Assembly: GCA_965249925.1 (NCBI GenBank)
Contig: OZ252260.1
Coordinates: forward strand, 6,510,001-6,574,000
Direction of reading: 5' to 3'
Source of the DNA: Hoeflea_A sp965249925
GTDB lineage: Bacteria > Pseudomonadota > Alphaproteobacteria > Rhizobiales > Rhizobiaceae
DNA length: 64,000 nt
Below are positions 26,917 through 35,378 of this stretch, piece after piece. Under the pieces are notes generated by a model. That model was not told the DNA's origin and made no database searches. It saw only the letters and a program-made list of their open reading frames with translations. How positions within the stretch are numbered: the first letter of the stretch is position 1; the number at the start of each line of letters is the position of its first letter. The position numbers were made by a program, and so were the translations under genes.

Positions 26917-27591
26917 TCAAAACTCGAACACAGGGCTTTTCTCAAAGCCCGGCAAGGGCTTGACCGAGGTGTTGAAGCCATGACGAGCCGCCGTATGTCC
27001 GCCGTCACGCACATACAGGTTGGCGCGAGAGGCGTTTCCATGACCCTCAACCACCACAAGCCGCCCACCGTCGCGCAACTGATCGAACAGCGGCTTGGGC
27101 AATTCCTCGACCGCGCCGCCCAGAAAAATCACATCGTAGGGTGCCTCAGGCTGATACCCGTCCACCAGCGCGCCGGTGACCACCGCGACGTTGTCGTAAC
27201 CCAGGCGGGACAGCCGCTCGGCCGCTTCGTCGGCAAGTTTCTGATCGCATTCCAGGGCGACAACGGAACTGGCAAGCAACGACAGGAGCGCCGATACATA
27301 ACCGGTGCCGCAGCCGATTTCCAAGACGACGTCGTCCTTCCTGACATCGGCAAGCTGCAGCAGTTTGGCCAGCGGTGACGGCTCCATCAGAAACCGTTCC
27401 TTGGCGGCATCGTCTTCCGATGTCACCGGAATATCGTCGTCGATGTAGGCAAGCGAGCGATATTTGGGTGGCACGAAATCTTCCCGTGCCACGGCAAAGA
27501 AGGCTTCCAGCACGGCATGAGACGTCACATCGGTGGTGCGGATCTGATTGTCCACCATGCGGCTGCGCGCAAGCTCAAAATCGATGCCCAT
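26917..27591 (-). CDS. Protein-L-isoaspartate O-methyltransferase family protein (Pcm-like)
   Basis: A 224-residue SAM-dependent methyltransferase related to Pcm. It has VVLEIGCGTGYVSALLS (SAM motif I) and YDVIFLGGAVEELPKPLFDQ. The N-terminal part (MVDNQIRTTDVTSHAVLEAF and FVPPKYRSLAYIDDDIPV) is typical of the tolC-linked group found in Hyphomicrobiales, which differs from the surE-linked Pcm. Whether it repairs isoaspartate or methylates another target is unknown. It probably heads a transcript leading into tolC. Confidence 0.85.
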   Translation of the reverse strand: MGIDFELARSRMVDNQIRTTDVTSHAVLEAFFAVAREDFVPPKYRSLAYIDDDIPVTSEDDAAKERFLMEPSPLAKLLQLADVRKDDVVLEIGCGTGYVSALLSLLASSVVALECDQKLADEAAERLSRLGYDNVAVVTGALVDGYQPEAPYDVIFLGGAVEELPKPLFDQLRDGGRLVVVEGHGNASRANLYVRDGGHTAARHGFNTSVKPLPGFEKSPVFEF

Positions 27592-27822
27592 TCAAACCCT
27601 CCGGTCCGTTTGAATAAGCGTCATAGAGCCGAGATATCGCAAGTTCAAGCAGCCACCGCAAATTCCACATGGCCCATGAGATGCGACCGGTAAGAACCGT
27701 GCGGCAGATCCCTGAACCAAATGCGCTTGCGTTTTACGATCTGCACAGACACCGGGTACCGGTGATTCGGTTTGTGGCGTTAGGGCCATGGTCTTGATTT
27801 GTGCCGACCGGGGCGATCGCCC

Positions 27823-29067
27823 TCAAACCTCGCGCAGACGCCGCCACAATTCCAGCGAACTGGCACCGGCGCCAGCGGCGATCGCAAGCCCGGAAACAAG
27901 AGCGCCGGCAAAGGGAATGAGCGCGACAAGCCCGACGAGAACAGCGCCCAGCAACGTCCAGCCGATGAGACCGCCGGTCCCCAATGCGCCTGTGCCCCTG
28001 TGGATCCGGGCCCGGATGAACAGGCCGATACAGGCACTCACGGTCACCAGACCAAAGAGAACCAGAAGCGCAATCAGCAGGCTAAGCAGCCCGCCAATCG
28101 GGATGCCGATGATAGAGCCGAAAGCCATGCCAGCGACCACCACAGCAATCGCTAGAACGACGATACCAATGCCGAGATTGGCCCAGGTCCGCTCTCGCAG
28201 CCGATCGGATGAAGCCGTCACCATGGCCGGAAACAGCCCGACGACGGCCGCTGTGACGACGAGCCCGGCAATTGCCCACATCAGCATCAGAAGCAGACCG
28301 ATACCGATCAAGGTCCATATGAGCGTCCTGATGTTGGGCATGTCGATTTCGATTTGTCGCACCTCACCGGTGATCGTGGCGCCGCCGGCGATGTCCGGTG
28401 TGTTGCCACTGCGATAGACGACGTCACCATTGATGACCGCGCTCGGACCGATGACGATCCGCTCGGCCAGCAAATCGACCTTACCGTCGATCTCGCCGGC
28501 AATGGATATCCGGCGTCCGGCGGCTCGCACACTGCCGGACACCTTTCCCTCTATGTCGACGCGCTCCGCCGCGATGCGGACATCGCCGCCGACGGAAGCG
28601 CCGGAGGCGATTCGCACGGTCCGGCCGACGGCGATGACGTCGTCATTGACCGTGTCGCCGATCTCAATGCTGTTTGCCGCCACGATGAAGTCGGAGACAC
28701 TGCCACTGCGCTGCTCCACATCGTAACCCGCTACAATCGCATTACGGGCCGTCGCACCGTCGAGCACCACCTCGCGCCCGGCCGCAAACACATCGTCGCT
28801 GATATCGGCCTTGATGGTCACCGTTTCGCCAGCCACGAACTGAACATCTGTCAGATTGCCTTCGAGCACGACATTGTCACGATCGTCGTCTGCCCCCTGA
28901 CCGTATGCACCGGCGAACACGCTCACCAACGCGGCAATGAGGATCACGATGAACAGCCCGAGCATCAGTGCGCGTCGGGTCAGCGTGGGTTTTCGAGTAT
29001 CATCACTTTTCACCAAGGTTCGATCTCCCGCGGGGCGGCTTGCTGCTTTCTGTCGCGACACTTTCAT
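27823..29067 (-). CDS. Polymer-forming (bactofilin-like) domain membrane protein
   Basis: A 414-residue protein. After an N-terminal membrane segment (LMLGLFIVILIAALVSVFAG) comes a series of short beta repeats (residues about 65-225), for example NDDVIAVGRTVRIASGASVG and GDVRIAAERVDIEGKVSGSV, matching bactofilin-like polymer-forming domains. Four or five hydrophobic segments rich in Gly, Leu and Val follow to the C-terminus. The repeats should lie outside the membrane. Function is unknown; an envelope scaffold is plausible. The start at 29067 is chosen over a longer frame with an improbable N-terminus. Confidence 0.75.
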   Translation of the reverse strand: MKVSRQKAASRPAGDRTLVKSDDTRKPTLTRRALMLGLFIVILIAALVSVFAGAYGQGADDDRDNVVLEGNLTDVQFVAGETVTIKADISDDVFAAGREVVLDGATARNAIVAGYDVEQRSGSVSDFIVAANSIEIGDTVNDDVIAVGRTVRIASGASVGGDVRIAAERVDIEGKVSGSVRAAGRRISIAGEIDGKVDLLAERIVIGPSAVINGDVVYRSGNTPDIAGGATITGEVRQIEIDMPNIRTLIWTLIGIGLLLMLMWAIAGLVVTAAVVGLFPAMVTASSDRLRERTWANLGIGIVVLAIAVVVAGMAFGSIIGIPIGGLLSLLIALLVLFGLVTVSACIGLFIRARIHRGTGALGTGGLIGWTLLGAVLVGLVALIPFAGALVSGLAIAAGAGASSLELWRRLREV

Positions 29068-29200
29068 AGAATCTCGACAAGCGCTTTGCGCTCTATCAAT
29101 AATGCCGGATTTAATAGCTGCCGCGGCGCAATGTGATCCGTCTGAAAAGGGTGTGGTAAGAATGCGGCGCGGCGCGTCATCACGTGGTCGAACGGCAGGA

Positions 29201-29917
29201 ATGAACTCTCTAACCGGGCACAACATGCAGTCCTTTGGCCAGAACATATGGACGATGAAGGGTGACGATGTCCGCATGTTCGGCATGCTGCCGTTCACGA
29301 CACGGATGACCGTCGTCCGATTGGAAACGGGAGGCGTGTGGCTTCACTCTCCGGTTCTGCCGACGCCGGAACGTCAGCGCACCATCAACCAGTTGGGTCC
29401 GGTCGAGCATCTCGTTGCACCCAACAAGATCCATAGCCTCGGCATCAAGCCGTGGAAGGCGTCCTATCCTTCAGCTAGCGTGTGGGTTTCGCCGGAGTTC
29501 AACCAGCGTCACCCCGATATCGCCGTTGATGCGGTGCTGACCAATGACGTGAAGGCGCCATGGAGCGATGAAATAGGCCATTGCGTGATTGAAGGACATG
29601 CCGTTTTGGATGAGGTCGAGTTTCTGCACAAACGATCCAAGACGCTCATCATAACGGATTACATCCAGAAGCATGAAACCGCCGGCGAATCATGGGTTTG
29701 GCGCGGCGTAAAGCGCATGGCGGGCATCCTGGGAAAGGACGGCGGAGTCCCCCGTGATATCCAATTCAGCGTTCGGGACAGGACGGCGATGCGGCGGAGC
29801 ATCGACACAATTCTCGCCTGGGATTTCGACAATCTCATCATCGCGCACGGCCACTGCCTTCACGGAGACGCAAAAGACCATGTCACCCGAGCGTTCGATT
29901 GGATCGCTGATGCTTAA
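29201..29917 (+). CDS. DUF4336-like protein (metallo-beta-lactamase-related fold)
   Basis: A protein of about 238 residues. The core shows RMTVVRLETGGVWLHSPV, GPVEHLVAPNKIHSLGIKPW and a late FDNLIIAHGHCLHGDAKD, a pattern of DUF4336 proteins, which look like metallo-beta-lactamase relatives with altered metal sites. Catalysis is unproven. The start is uncertain: ATG codons at 29201 and 29225 both fit and the frame stays open further upstream. It is divergent from the polymer-forming protein and ends 48 bases before the tRNA-Cys gene. Confidence 0.7.
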   Translation: MNSLTGHNMQSFGQNIWTMKGDDVRMFGMLPFTTRMTVVRLETGGVWLHSPVLPTPERQRTINQLGPVEHLVAPNKIHSLGIKPWKASYPSASVWVSPEFNQRHPDIAVDAVLTNDVKAPWSDEIGHCVIEGHAVLDEVEFLHKRSKTLIITDYIQKHETAGESWVWRGVKRMAGILGKDGGVPRDIQFSVRDRTAMRRSIDTILAWDFDNLIIAHGHCLHGDAKDHVTRAFDWIADA

Positions 29918-29965
29918 GCCCTGGCGCCCGATCGCCGACGATCGCTTCTAACGCATATCGGATAG

Positions 29966-30039
29966 TGGAGGCCTCGCCCGGAATCGAACCGGGATAGAAG
30001 GATTTGCAGTCCTCTGCGTAACCATTCCGCCACGAGGCC
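29966..30039 (-). tRNA. tRNA-Cys (GCA)
   Basis: A 74-base tRNA including the encoded CCA. The acceptor stem GGCCTCG (30033-30039) pairs with CGAGGCC (29970-29976), the anticodon loop reads CTGCAAA with anticodon GCA, and the T loop contains GGTTCGATTCC. It marks the left edge of the accessory region. Confidence 0.97.
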
Positions 30040-30505
30040 AAGCCGCTCCAAATAGAGCAACGGAAGGCGTCACTTAGACCTGATTGGATCACTTCGCAAG
30101 AGGCGCGTTCTGAAAAAGTATTCTCTTTGCATTCTGAAAAAACGTTCAGAGAATGTTCCAGTGCGTGCCTGCGTTTCGGATGTCAGCCCGATGCGCCACC
30201 AATCCAGATGTCCCCTCTTATCCGCCTTGATCATTGAATTGCCACCCGACGGCTTCTTGGTGCTCGGTCAGACCATTATTGTAAATGATCACGATAACTT
30301 CGGTGCTGTCTTCAAGGGTGCAAACACGGGCGGAACAAGCTGTCATATTTGCTCATCCGTCGACTATTCCCTCGGCGTCTTCGGGGTCGATCTTCTCAAC
30401 ACGTATCGCCTTTGTCCCTTTGGTTACAAGCGAACCTTGGATTGATCTCATGCTAAATGTAATGCCCGAAGCGGAATCTCAGGGTGTGCTGATAGGGCGC
30501 GTAGA
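30040..30505. other. Gene-free stretch after tRNA-Cys
   Basis: No gene is supported here. Two short plus-strand frames cross it but have poor codon character and no ribosome binding site. On the minus strand two very short frames (32 and 42 codons, near 30360-30455 and 30220-30350) look somewhat protein-like but are too short to call. AT content is higher than in the flanking housekeeping region. It probably holds the promoter of tRNA-Cys and of the kinase gene at 30506. Confidence 0.5.
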
Positions 30506-31042
30506 ATGATTGTCGTGTTGAACGGGTATCCGGGTGTCGGGAAATTGACTATTGGCAAGGCGTTGGCGACTGCACTCGATGGTCGCCTGCTGGATATCCA
30601 CACAGTCTACAACGTGGCATTTGCGTTAACGGAATTTCGCTCGCCAGAGTTTTGGGAAACGGTAGAACAGATCGAAGCCATTGCTCACGGGCTGGTATTG
30701 AGGCTGCCAAAACAAGAGCCTGTTGTTTTTACAACGGTTCTGACTGGGAAGAGCAAACGAGAGCAGCGTGAGTGGGAAAAAATCGCTGATCTGGGGCGGG
30801 CGCGTCCACCCTTTTGCGTTGTCCATATTGGATGTGAGCTGGATGAGAACATCCGACGCATTACTGCCAAAGGAAGAGAGGCGAACCGAAAGCCGCGCGA
30901 TGCCGAGATGGCCCGAAGAAATCAAAACCAAAATGAGCCACTCGCAGGTTTAGACGAACAGTTCTTATTGGAACTGGATACGACCAATATGAAACCAGAA
31001 GAGGCCGCCGCCACGATTTCAAGGTGGTGTCGCGAGCTCTAG
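30506..31042 (+). CDS. P-loop kinase / AAA-type ATPase of unknown substrate
   Basis: A 178-residue protein starting MIVVLNGYPGVGKLTIGKAL, with a Walker A loop at residues 7-15 (GYPGVGKLT). The compact size, a downstream Asp-containing strand and a C-terminal lid-like region with many Arg and Lys (ITAKGREANRKPRDAEMARR) resemble small-molecule kinases such as shikimate, gluconate or zeta-toxin-like kinases. The substrate cannot be told. Codon use and base composition differ from the housekeeping block, which suggests acquisition. No partner antitoxin is visible. Confidence 0.7.
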   Translation: MIVVLNGYPGVGKLTIGKALATALDGRLLDIHTVYNVAFALTEFRSPEFWETVEQIEAIAHGLVLRLPKQEPVVFTTVLTGKSKREQREWEKIADLGRARPPFCVVHIGCELDENIRRITAKGREANRKPRDAEMARRNQNQNEPLAGLDEQFLLELDTTNMKPEEAAATISRWCREL

Positions 31043-31492
31043 ATTGCGATAAGTATGAGTTCCTGTTTGCTAGCGCGGGGACGCCTTAGAAGAGAAGCTG
31101 CGGCGGAGTATAAGGGCGGCCGAAAAACGGCCATAAACACTTCGTTTGTTGATTAGGTTATTGCGGCTGTGATGTTGTCCAAGCGTGAACATGTTGACCA
31201 TGGCCGCAAGGTGCCAAGACTGCGGCTTGTTCTCATAGAACACGATTGGCTTGTCCTCTGGAAGAAACGCAACCGCATATGCTCAGTTCAACGGTGGCTC
31301 GGTCGGCCAAAGCATTTATGGGTATGCCGATTGAGGTAAACCGATTTTTTACTCCGACCAAAGCGGCGAAATGACGTTGTCTACCTTCAGTTCGGGGGGT
31401 GCCAGTCAAGTTGGTGGATTGGGCGCTCTGATTAGCAAAAGACCGCTTGCCGCCCATCAGAAATCCGCACCCGTGAACTATAGGAGCAAAGC
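31043..31492. other. 450-bp stretch without a supported gene; possible decayed minus-strand frame
   Basis: A minus-strand frame is open from about 31282 to a stop at 31070-31072. Its translation includes VFYENKPQSWHLAAMVNMFT, which looks like real protein, but there is no start codon at the beginning and an upstream stop cuts it, so it may be a gene remnant. A small GGCCG/CGGCC hairpin around five A residues lies near 31108. The right end should hold the promoter of the secreted protein gene at 31493. Confidence 0.4.
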
Positions 31493-31822
31493 ATGCTGAA
31501 AACGACCGGACTGGCCTTAGCCATCTCGGTGTGCCTTTGCGGGAATGCCGCCGTCAAAGCCGCCCAGACTCTTGATGGCTGGGAGGTTGCCATGATTGTC
31601 GGGATGCTTGTGGGCAGCGAAGAAGTTTGCGGCCAGGTGTATGACCGCGAAAGAATCGTCGCCTTTTTAGCGGCCAATGTGGACCCTGACGACGAGGAAT
31701 TCGACAAACTGCTTACACAGTCGATTGAATGGGGTGAAGACATCTTTCGTGGGCTGAAAGGCAGGACCGAGGAGAGCTGCGCAGAGTGGCGAGAGATCGC
31801 CGGTAGATTCGGCATTGAGTGA
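31493..31822 (+). CDS. Small secreted hypothetical protein
   Basis: A 109-residue protein with a signal peptide (LALAISVCLCGNAAVKA, probably cut before AQTLDG). The mature domain is about 85 residues, mostly helical and acidic, with two Cys (EEVCGQV, EESCAEW) that could form a disulfide. An AGGAG ribosome binding site precedes the ATG. No family was recognised. It sits alone in the accessory region. Confidence 0.65.
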   Translation: MLKTTGLALAISVCLCGNAAVKAAQTLDGWEVAMIVGMLVGSEEVCGQVYDRERIVAFLAANVDPDDEEFDKLLTQSIEWGEDIFRGLKGRTEESCAEWREIAGRFGIE

Positions 31823-32022
31823 GGCAGTCAAGAATATGGACGGCAAACAGAAAAGCGGACCGGATCGCCCCATGAATGCGATGCGTCAAGAACAATCGAA
31901 CAGCAAATGAATGGAGGCCCTCGCTTCCGTTACGTGGGTGAAACCTCATCGGAATGACGGACGATCCCTTAGGCTGATCGACTTTCTCTGATTCCCACTC
32001 GGGGCTCGGTCCAGGCATCGCC

Positions 32023-32059
32023 GCGATCTCAATGAACGGCCGCTGATAAGACGATGTCC
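32023..32059. repeat. 37-bp direct repeat, left copy, flanking lysE-like gene
   Basis: Thirty-three of 37 bases match the copy at 32757-32793 (core GAACGGCCGCTG). The two copies have the same orientation and enclose the LysE-type exporter gene. Similar intergenic motifs are known to occur in many copies in marine alphaproteobacteria; that link is from memory and not checked. Confidence 0.75.
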
Positions 32060-32067
32060 GCTCTCAG

Positions 32068-32688
32068 TCACTGACGATAAGTAGCGATCTTATATGCTGC
32101 GAAGCTGAAGAAGACGCCGAGCGACCCTTCAATCCACCGACGAGATTTCTGGTAGGCCATAACCACCGGCGTTGTAGAGAACGTAACCGCATAGAGAACG
32201 TGAACAGCCAGTGACAATGTCGTGGCAATCACAATGAGTGCAAGACCAATCCACAAAGGTGCTTCATTGCCAAGGCCGATACCAACAATTGCGATCCACT
32301 GAAGCGCAGCTTTCGGGTTCGTAAGCTGGATCGCAACGCCTTGGAGATACAGGTTCTTCCCGCGGGCGGCCTTTGGTTTGTGCAAGTGAGATGGTGTCGC
32401 CGCTGACCGAAATGCCTTGAATGCCAGCCACATGAGATATGCGGCTCCGAATATCTTCAGAAGCGTCACGACACCAGCATAGGCTGTTATGAGTGCGGTG
32501 AGACCCGCAACAGTGCATGTGGCCCAAACCGCCGAACCAGAGCCCACGCCGAGAGCTAATTCTACTCCGGCCTCGCGTCCCCGTTCCATCGAGGTGCCGA
32601 TAATGGCGAGTATGTTTGGGCCGATGCTGACAAAGCCGACAGCAAAAATACTCAAGGCCAAAAGCAAACTCGAAATGTCAGCGCTCAT
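32068..32688 (-). CDS. LysE/RhtB-family amino acid exporter
   Basis: A 206-residue inner membrane protein with about six hydrophobic segments. The N-terminal region (FAVGFVSIGPNILAIIGTSM) carries the family pattern GPNILA, and ELALGVGSGSAVWA follows. The family exports lysine, threonine, homoserine or related compounds; the substrate cannot be read from sequence. It is a single gene flanked by 37-bp direct repeats, which suggests past movement or recombination at this site. Confidence 0.88.
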   Translation of the reverse strand: MSADISSLLLALSIFAVGFVSIGPNILAIIGTSMERGREAGVELALGVGSGSAVWATCTVAGLTALITAYAGVVTLLKIFGAAYLMWLAFKAFRSAATPSHLHKPKAARGKNLYLQGVAIQLTNPKAALQWIAIVGIGLGNEAPLWIGLALIVIATTLSLAVHVLYAVTFSTTPVVMAYQKSRRWIEGSLGVFFSFAAYKIATYRQ

Positions 32689-32756
32689 TGGGGTTCTCCT
32701 TTCGGCATCTATATCACTCTAGCAATCTGGCCCACCTAGGGAAGCAGCCATTCGCT

Positions 32757-32793
32757 GCGATCTCAACGAACGGCCGCTGTCAAAACGATGTCC
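32757..32793. repeat. 37-bp direct repeat, right copy, flanking lysE-like gene
   Basis: Right copy of the repeat at 32023-32059, differing at four positions. It lies about 70 bases upstream of the lysE-like start, on the other side of the gene from the first copy. Confidence 0.75.
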
Positions 32794-32851
32794 CTTCTAT
32801 GTGCCCTCGGTCTGCTTTTCTTTGGAGACCTGAGGGCCTTACGGCCCCCAA

Positions 32852-32953
32852 GTGACCGAAAACATGGTTGTCGCGTGGAAAGAGCGGCAGGCCTATCATC
32901 TGCCGTTTATGGAGTGTTACGGTGCCGCCGGTTTCACGGAAAAACTCAGATAG
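32852..32953 (+). pseudogene. Possible C-terminal gene remnant (33 codons)
   Basis: A short frame that ends in TAG seven bases before the VOC gene. Its translation includes VVAWKERQAYHLPFMECYGA, which reads like real protein rather than noise. It begins with an in-frame GTG but has no clear ribosome binding site. It could be the surviving 3' end of a deleted gene that once preceded the VOC gene, or a leader peptide. The family was not recognised. Confidence 0.3.
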
Positions 32954-32959
32954 CGCCTC

Positions 32960-33595
32960 ATGGAATCACGGATCGACCACTTTCTTTGGGGAGCGCCCGA
33001 TCTCGAGGACGGGATGCGGCAGATTGAGGCTCTCACCGGCGTTGCGCCGCGCTTCGGCGGCACGCATCCTGGTGTCGGCACCCGCAACGCGCTTATGTCG
33101 CTGGGAGAGGATATTTATTTCGAGGTAATTGCGCCCGACCCGGCGCAGTCGCTTGAGGGCAATCTGGGTGGGGAACTGGCCGGCCTTCCCGAACCGCTTC
33201 TGCTGACGATGGCATTGCGCGCCGACGATCCGGATACGGTGGCCGAGATCTACGGCGCGCATGGGATCGAGACGATGGCAGTTGACATGTCGCGCGACGC
33301 GCCCGAAGGCGACCGGCTTGCCTGGAGCCTCTGCATTCCCGCTGATGAGATCACACCGCTCGACCCGCGCCGGCCGTTCTATATCGACTGGAAGGACACG
33401 CCGCATCCCGCCGGCGCCGCGCCGGGCGGTTGCCAGTTCGCCGGCGTGCGTTTCATAACGCCTGACGCCGAACAGATCGCGCCTCTCTGGGAAGCTCTGG
33501 GACTGCCGCTGCGTCCCAAAGAGGGCTCACGGCACGCGTTGATCCTGGACCTCGATACGCCCAATGGGCGGGTCACGCTTGAGGGTGAACGTTAG
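32960..33595 (+). CDS. VOC-family (glyoxalase-like) protein
   Basis: A 211-residue protein beginning MESRIDHFLWGAPDLEDGMR. The His after RID and the following beta-alpha-beta pattern match the glyoxalase-like domain 3 group of the vicinal oxygen chelate superfamily; a second half-repeat begins around CQFAGVRFITPDAEQIAPLW. Function is unknown. Its GC content is high and like the housekeeping regions, so it may be native. Confidence 0.8.
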   Translation: MESRIDHFLWGAPDLEDGMRQIEALTGVAPRFGGTHPGVGTRNALMSLGEDIYFEVIAPDPAQSLEGNLGGELAGLPEPLLLTMALRADDPDTVAEIYGAHGIETMAVDMSRDAPEGDRLAWSLCIPADEITPLDPRRPFYIDWKDTPHPAGAAPGGCQFAGVRFITPDAEQIAPLWEALGLPLRPKEGSRHALILDLDTPNGRVTLEGER

Positions 33596-33802
33596 GGTCT
33601 TTTCCTACAATCCTGTAAAGCAGCGCGTCTCGTAGCCGGGCATTGAAGCTCTCGGGAAAACCGATCCCCCGAACAGAGCCGGCTCGATACAGGCGGCGGT
33701 CCCTTTCATCATACCGTCAATGACGGTCGTTCGGTTGGCCTACGTCAGATGTCGGCTCGCCAGACTAAGCGACCAGGGTTCGTTTCCTTGAACTTGTCCC
33801 CT

Positions 33803-33827
33803 GGCGTCATGATGCATGCATGACGCC
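33803..33827. promoter_or_regulatory. Perfect 9-bp inverted repeat upstream of YciB-like gene
   Basis: GGCGTCATG at 33803-33811 is repeated in inverse at 33819-33827 around a 7-base spacer. It lies 43 bases before the YciB-like start and after the VOC gene. It could be an operator or a weak terminator hairpin; there is no T run. Confidence 0.35.
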
Positions 33828-33869
33828 CCGGCTTGCGCTTGATGAAACGACAACTACGTTCCGATCATC

Positions 33870-34403
33870 ATGGATCGTCGACTTGCACTTGAGTTTCTCC
33901 CTGGCGTGGCCTTCTTGCTGGGAAATGCCTATGGTGGGTTGCTGTGGGCAGCCGCCGCAACTGTTGTTGCGACCGCGGTAGCTGTTGCACTTCGTTGGCG
34001 GTGGGACGGATCAATTCCCTGGCTCGCTGTCGCGACCCTTATCCTCGCGGTCACCTTCACTGCTTTTGGCCTTGCATTAAACGACGAAACTTTCGTCCTC
34101 ATCCGCCCAACGGTCGGAGGTACCGCATTTGCGGCTATTCTAGCGATCGGCGCCGTTGCGAAACCAAGTCTTTTAGAGCGCACACTAGGTTATCGCCTTC
34201 AGCTGGAAAAAGCGGGTTGGGTCATCCTACACGTCGCTTGGATTAGCCTTTCCTTGCTGTTCGCGCTTGCCAACGAGTTCGCCAGACGGCTCCTGTCCAC
34301 CGATCATTGGGCGTTTTACAACGTGGCTTCCGATCCAGCTCTGTTCGGCCTCATTTACATTGCAACGCGCATTGTTGCGGAGCGGTATTGGGTCGACGAC
34401 TGA
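33870..34403 (+). CDS. YciB-like inner membrane septation protein
   Basis: A 177-residue protein with five hydrophobic segments. The pattern FVLIRPTVGGTAFAAILAIG, then LEKAGWVILHVAWISLSLLF and ALANEFARRL, fits the YciB (intracellular septation protein A) family, though it is divergent. YciB proteins affect envelope synthesis and division. No ribosome binding site is obvious before the ATG. Confidence 0.65.
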   Translation: MDRRLALEFLPGVAFLLGNAYGGLLWAAAATVVATAVAVALRWRWDGSIPWLAVATLILAVTFTAFGLALNDETFVLIRPTVGGTAFAAILAIGAVAKPSLLERTLGYRLQLEKAGWVILHVAWISLSLLFALANEFARRLLSTDHWAFYNVASDPALFGLIYIATRIVAERYWVDD

Positions 34404-34882
34404 GCAGACGAATGCGATCGCCCTCCACTGTGGTGGCGCCAAACGGTCGATGCCCGCAAAGGAATCATGTCACGCGGATAGGAGCGCTCACCCCCTCATA
34501 CTATGTGGCCGAAACGTAAACCGGCCGCCGAGACGCCCACATGCTTCACGGCGCAACCGCCGCTGAATGCGCTCATCACCGATGATAAAACGGCCCTCGC
34601 CCAGCCGATCGATCAGCCGTTGCACCGGGGCCTCTCGACCGCGGCCGGCCAACCGCAGTTCGCCACCATCACCCACCCAGCGCGTTGCACGTCACCGAGT
34701 GTCCGGCCGGTAATGGTGGTTGTCCGAGGCAAGTGTCATCCAGATCGCCCCGACCTGATTACTGACAGATACCACGCGGCAAGTAAGCAAGAAAAAGCTC
34801 TGCGACAGTGTCGAGTTTGGTCAGCCGCGTGTTAGGCTGGAGAAACAACCCCGCAATACCTCAATCCTGCAGGAGGGATGTT
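34404..34882. other. 479-bp stretch without a supported gene; possible minus-strand fragment
   Basis: A minus-strand frame of about 70 codons (34488 to about 34690) between two stops has biased, protein-like composition (ELRLAGRGREAPVQRLIDRL) but no recognised family and no good start; it may be a fragment of a lost gene. The right end holds a strong AGGAGGG ribosome binding site for the gene at 34883. Confidence 0.4.
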
Positions 34883-35341
34883 ATGCCAGTGCAAAAGATA
34901 GGTGCATCGTCGATTGCGGTGTGTGCAACTCTCATGTCAGTGGTTACTTCCGATATGGGCCGCGCTGAGGAACAGGCATCACTGCTGTTCGTTCAATCAG
35001 CTGAGGCTTTTTCTTTTGATGGCAAGACGATGACGTTGACCGGCCTGCCATCCAATATGACCTGGTTCACAAATCGACCTGAACACAAGGCCGGCCAGCT
35101 AACGCTTACAAAATTTCAAGAAGTCTGGTCGTCCGGTAACGACTCCTTCGCTGCAGACCCGCCCAACGCTGTCTTGCATATGGATGGAAGTGCGCCGGCA
35201 ATTGTGGAGCTTTCCAGTTTCACTTTGAGTGATGATGCGATCAGCTACGACGTCATCGAAGTGCTAGACGGAAGTATCCCTGCTAGTGGCAGCGGGCCTG
35301 TTCTTATTCTTGATAGTTATTGGCCTCTAGAGGTGCTGTGA
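34883..35341 (+). CDS. Secreted conserved hypothetical protein
   Basis: A 152-residue protein with an N-terminal signal-like segment (GASSIAVCATLMSVVTSDMG). The mature part has a conserved look: LTGLPSNMTWFTNRPEHKAG, then WSSGNDSFAADPPNAVLHMD, ending in a Ser/Ile-rich beta segment. I recall similar proteins with an FTDRP motif in diverse bacteria, all of unknown function. A strong AGGAGGG ribosome binding site lies just upstream. It stands alone. Confidence 0.65.
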   Translation: MPVQKIGASSIAVCATLMSVVTSDMGRAEEQASLLFVQSAEAFSFDGKTMTLTGLPSNMTWFTNRPEHKAGQLTLTKFQEVWSSGNDSFAADPPNAVLHMDGSAPAIVELSSFTLSDDAISYDVIEVLDGSIPASGSGPVLILDSYWPLEVL

Positions 35342-35378
35342 TCGAAAACAGGCGCGACGACTTCGCGAATGATGGGAG

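Noticed and set aside
30161..30445. 94-codon plus-strand frame after tRNA-Cys
   Set aside because: Poor composition, no ribosome binding site and no recognisable domain.
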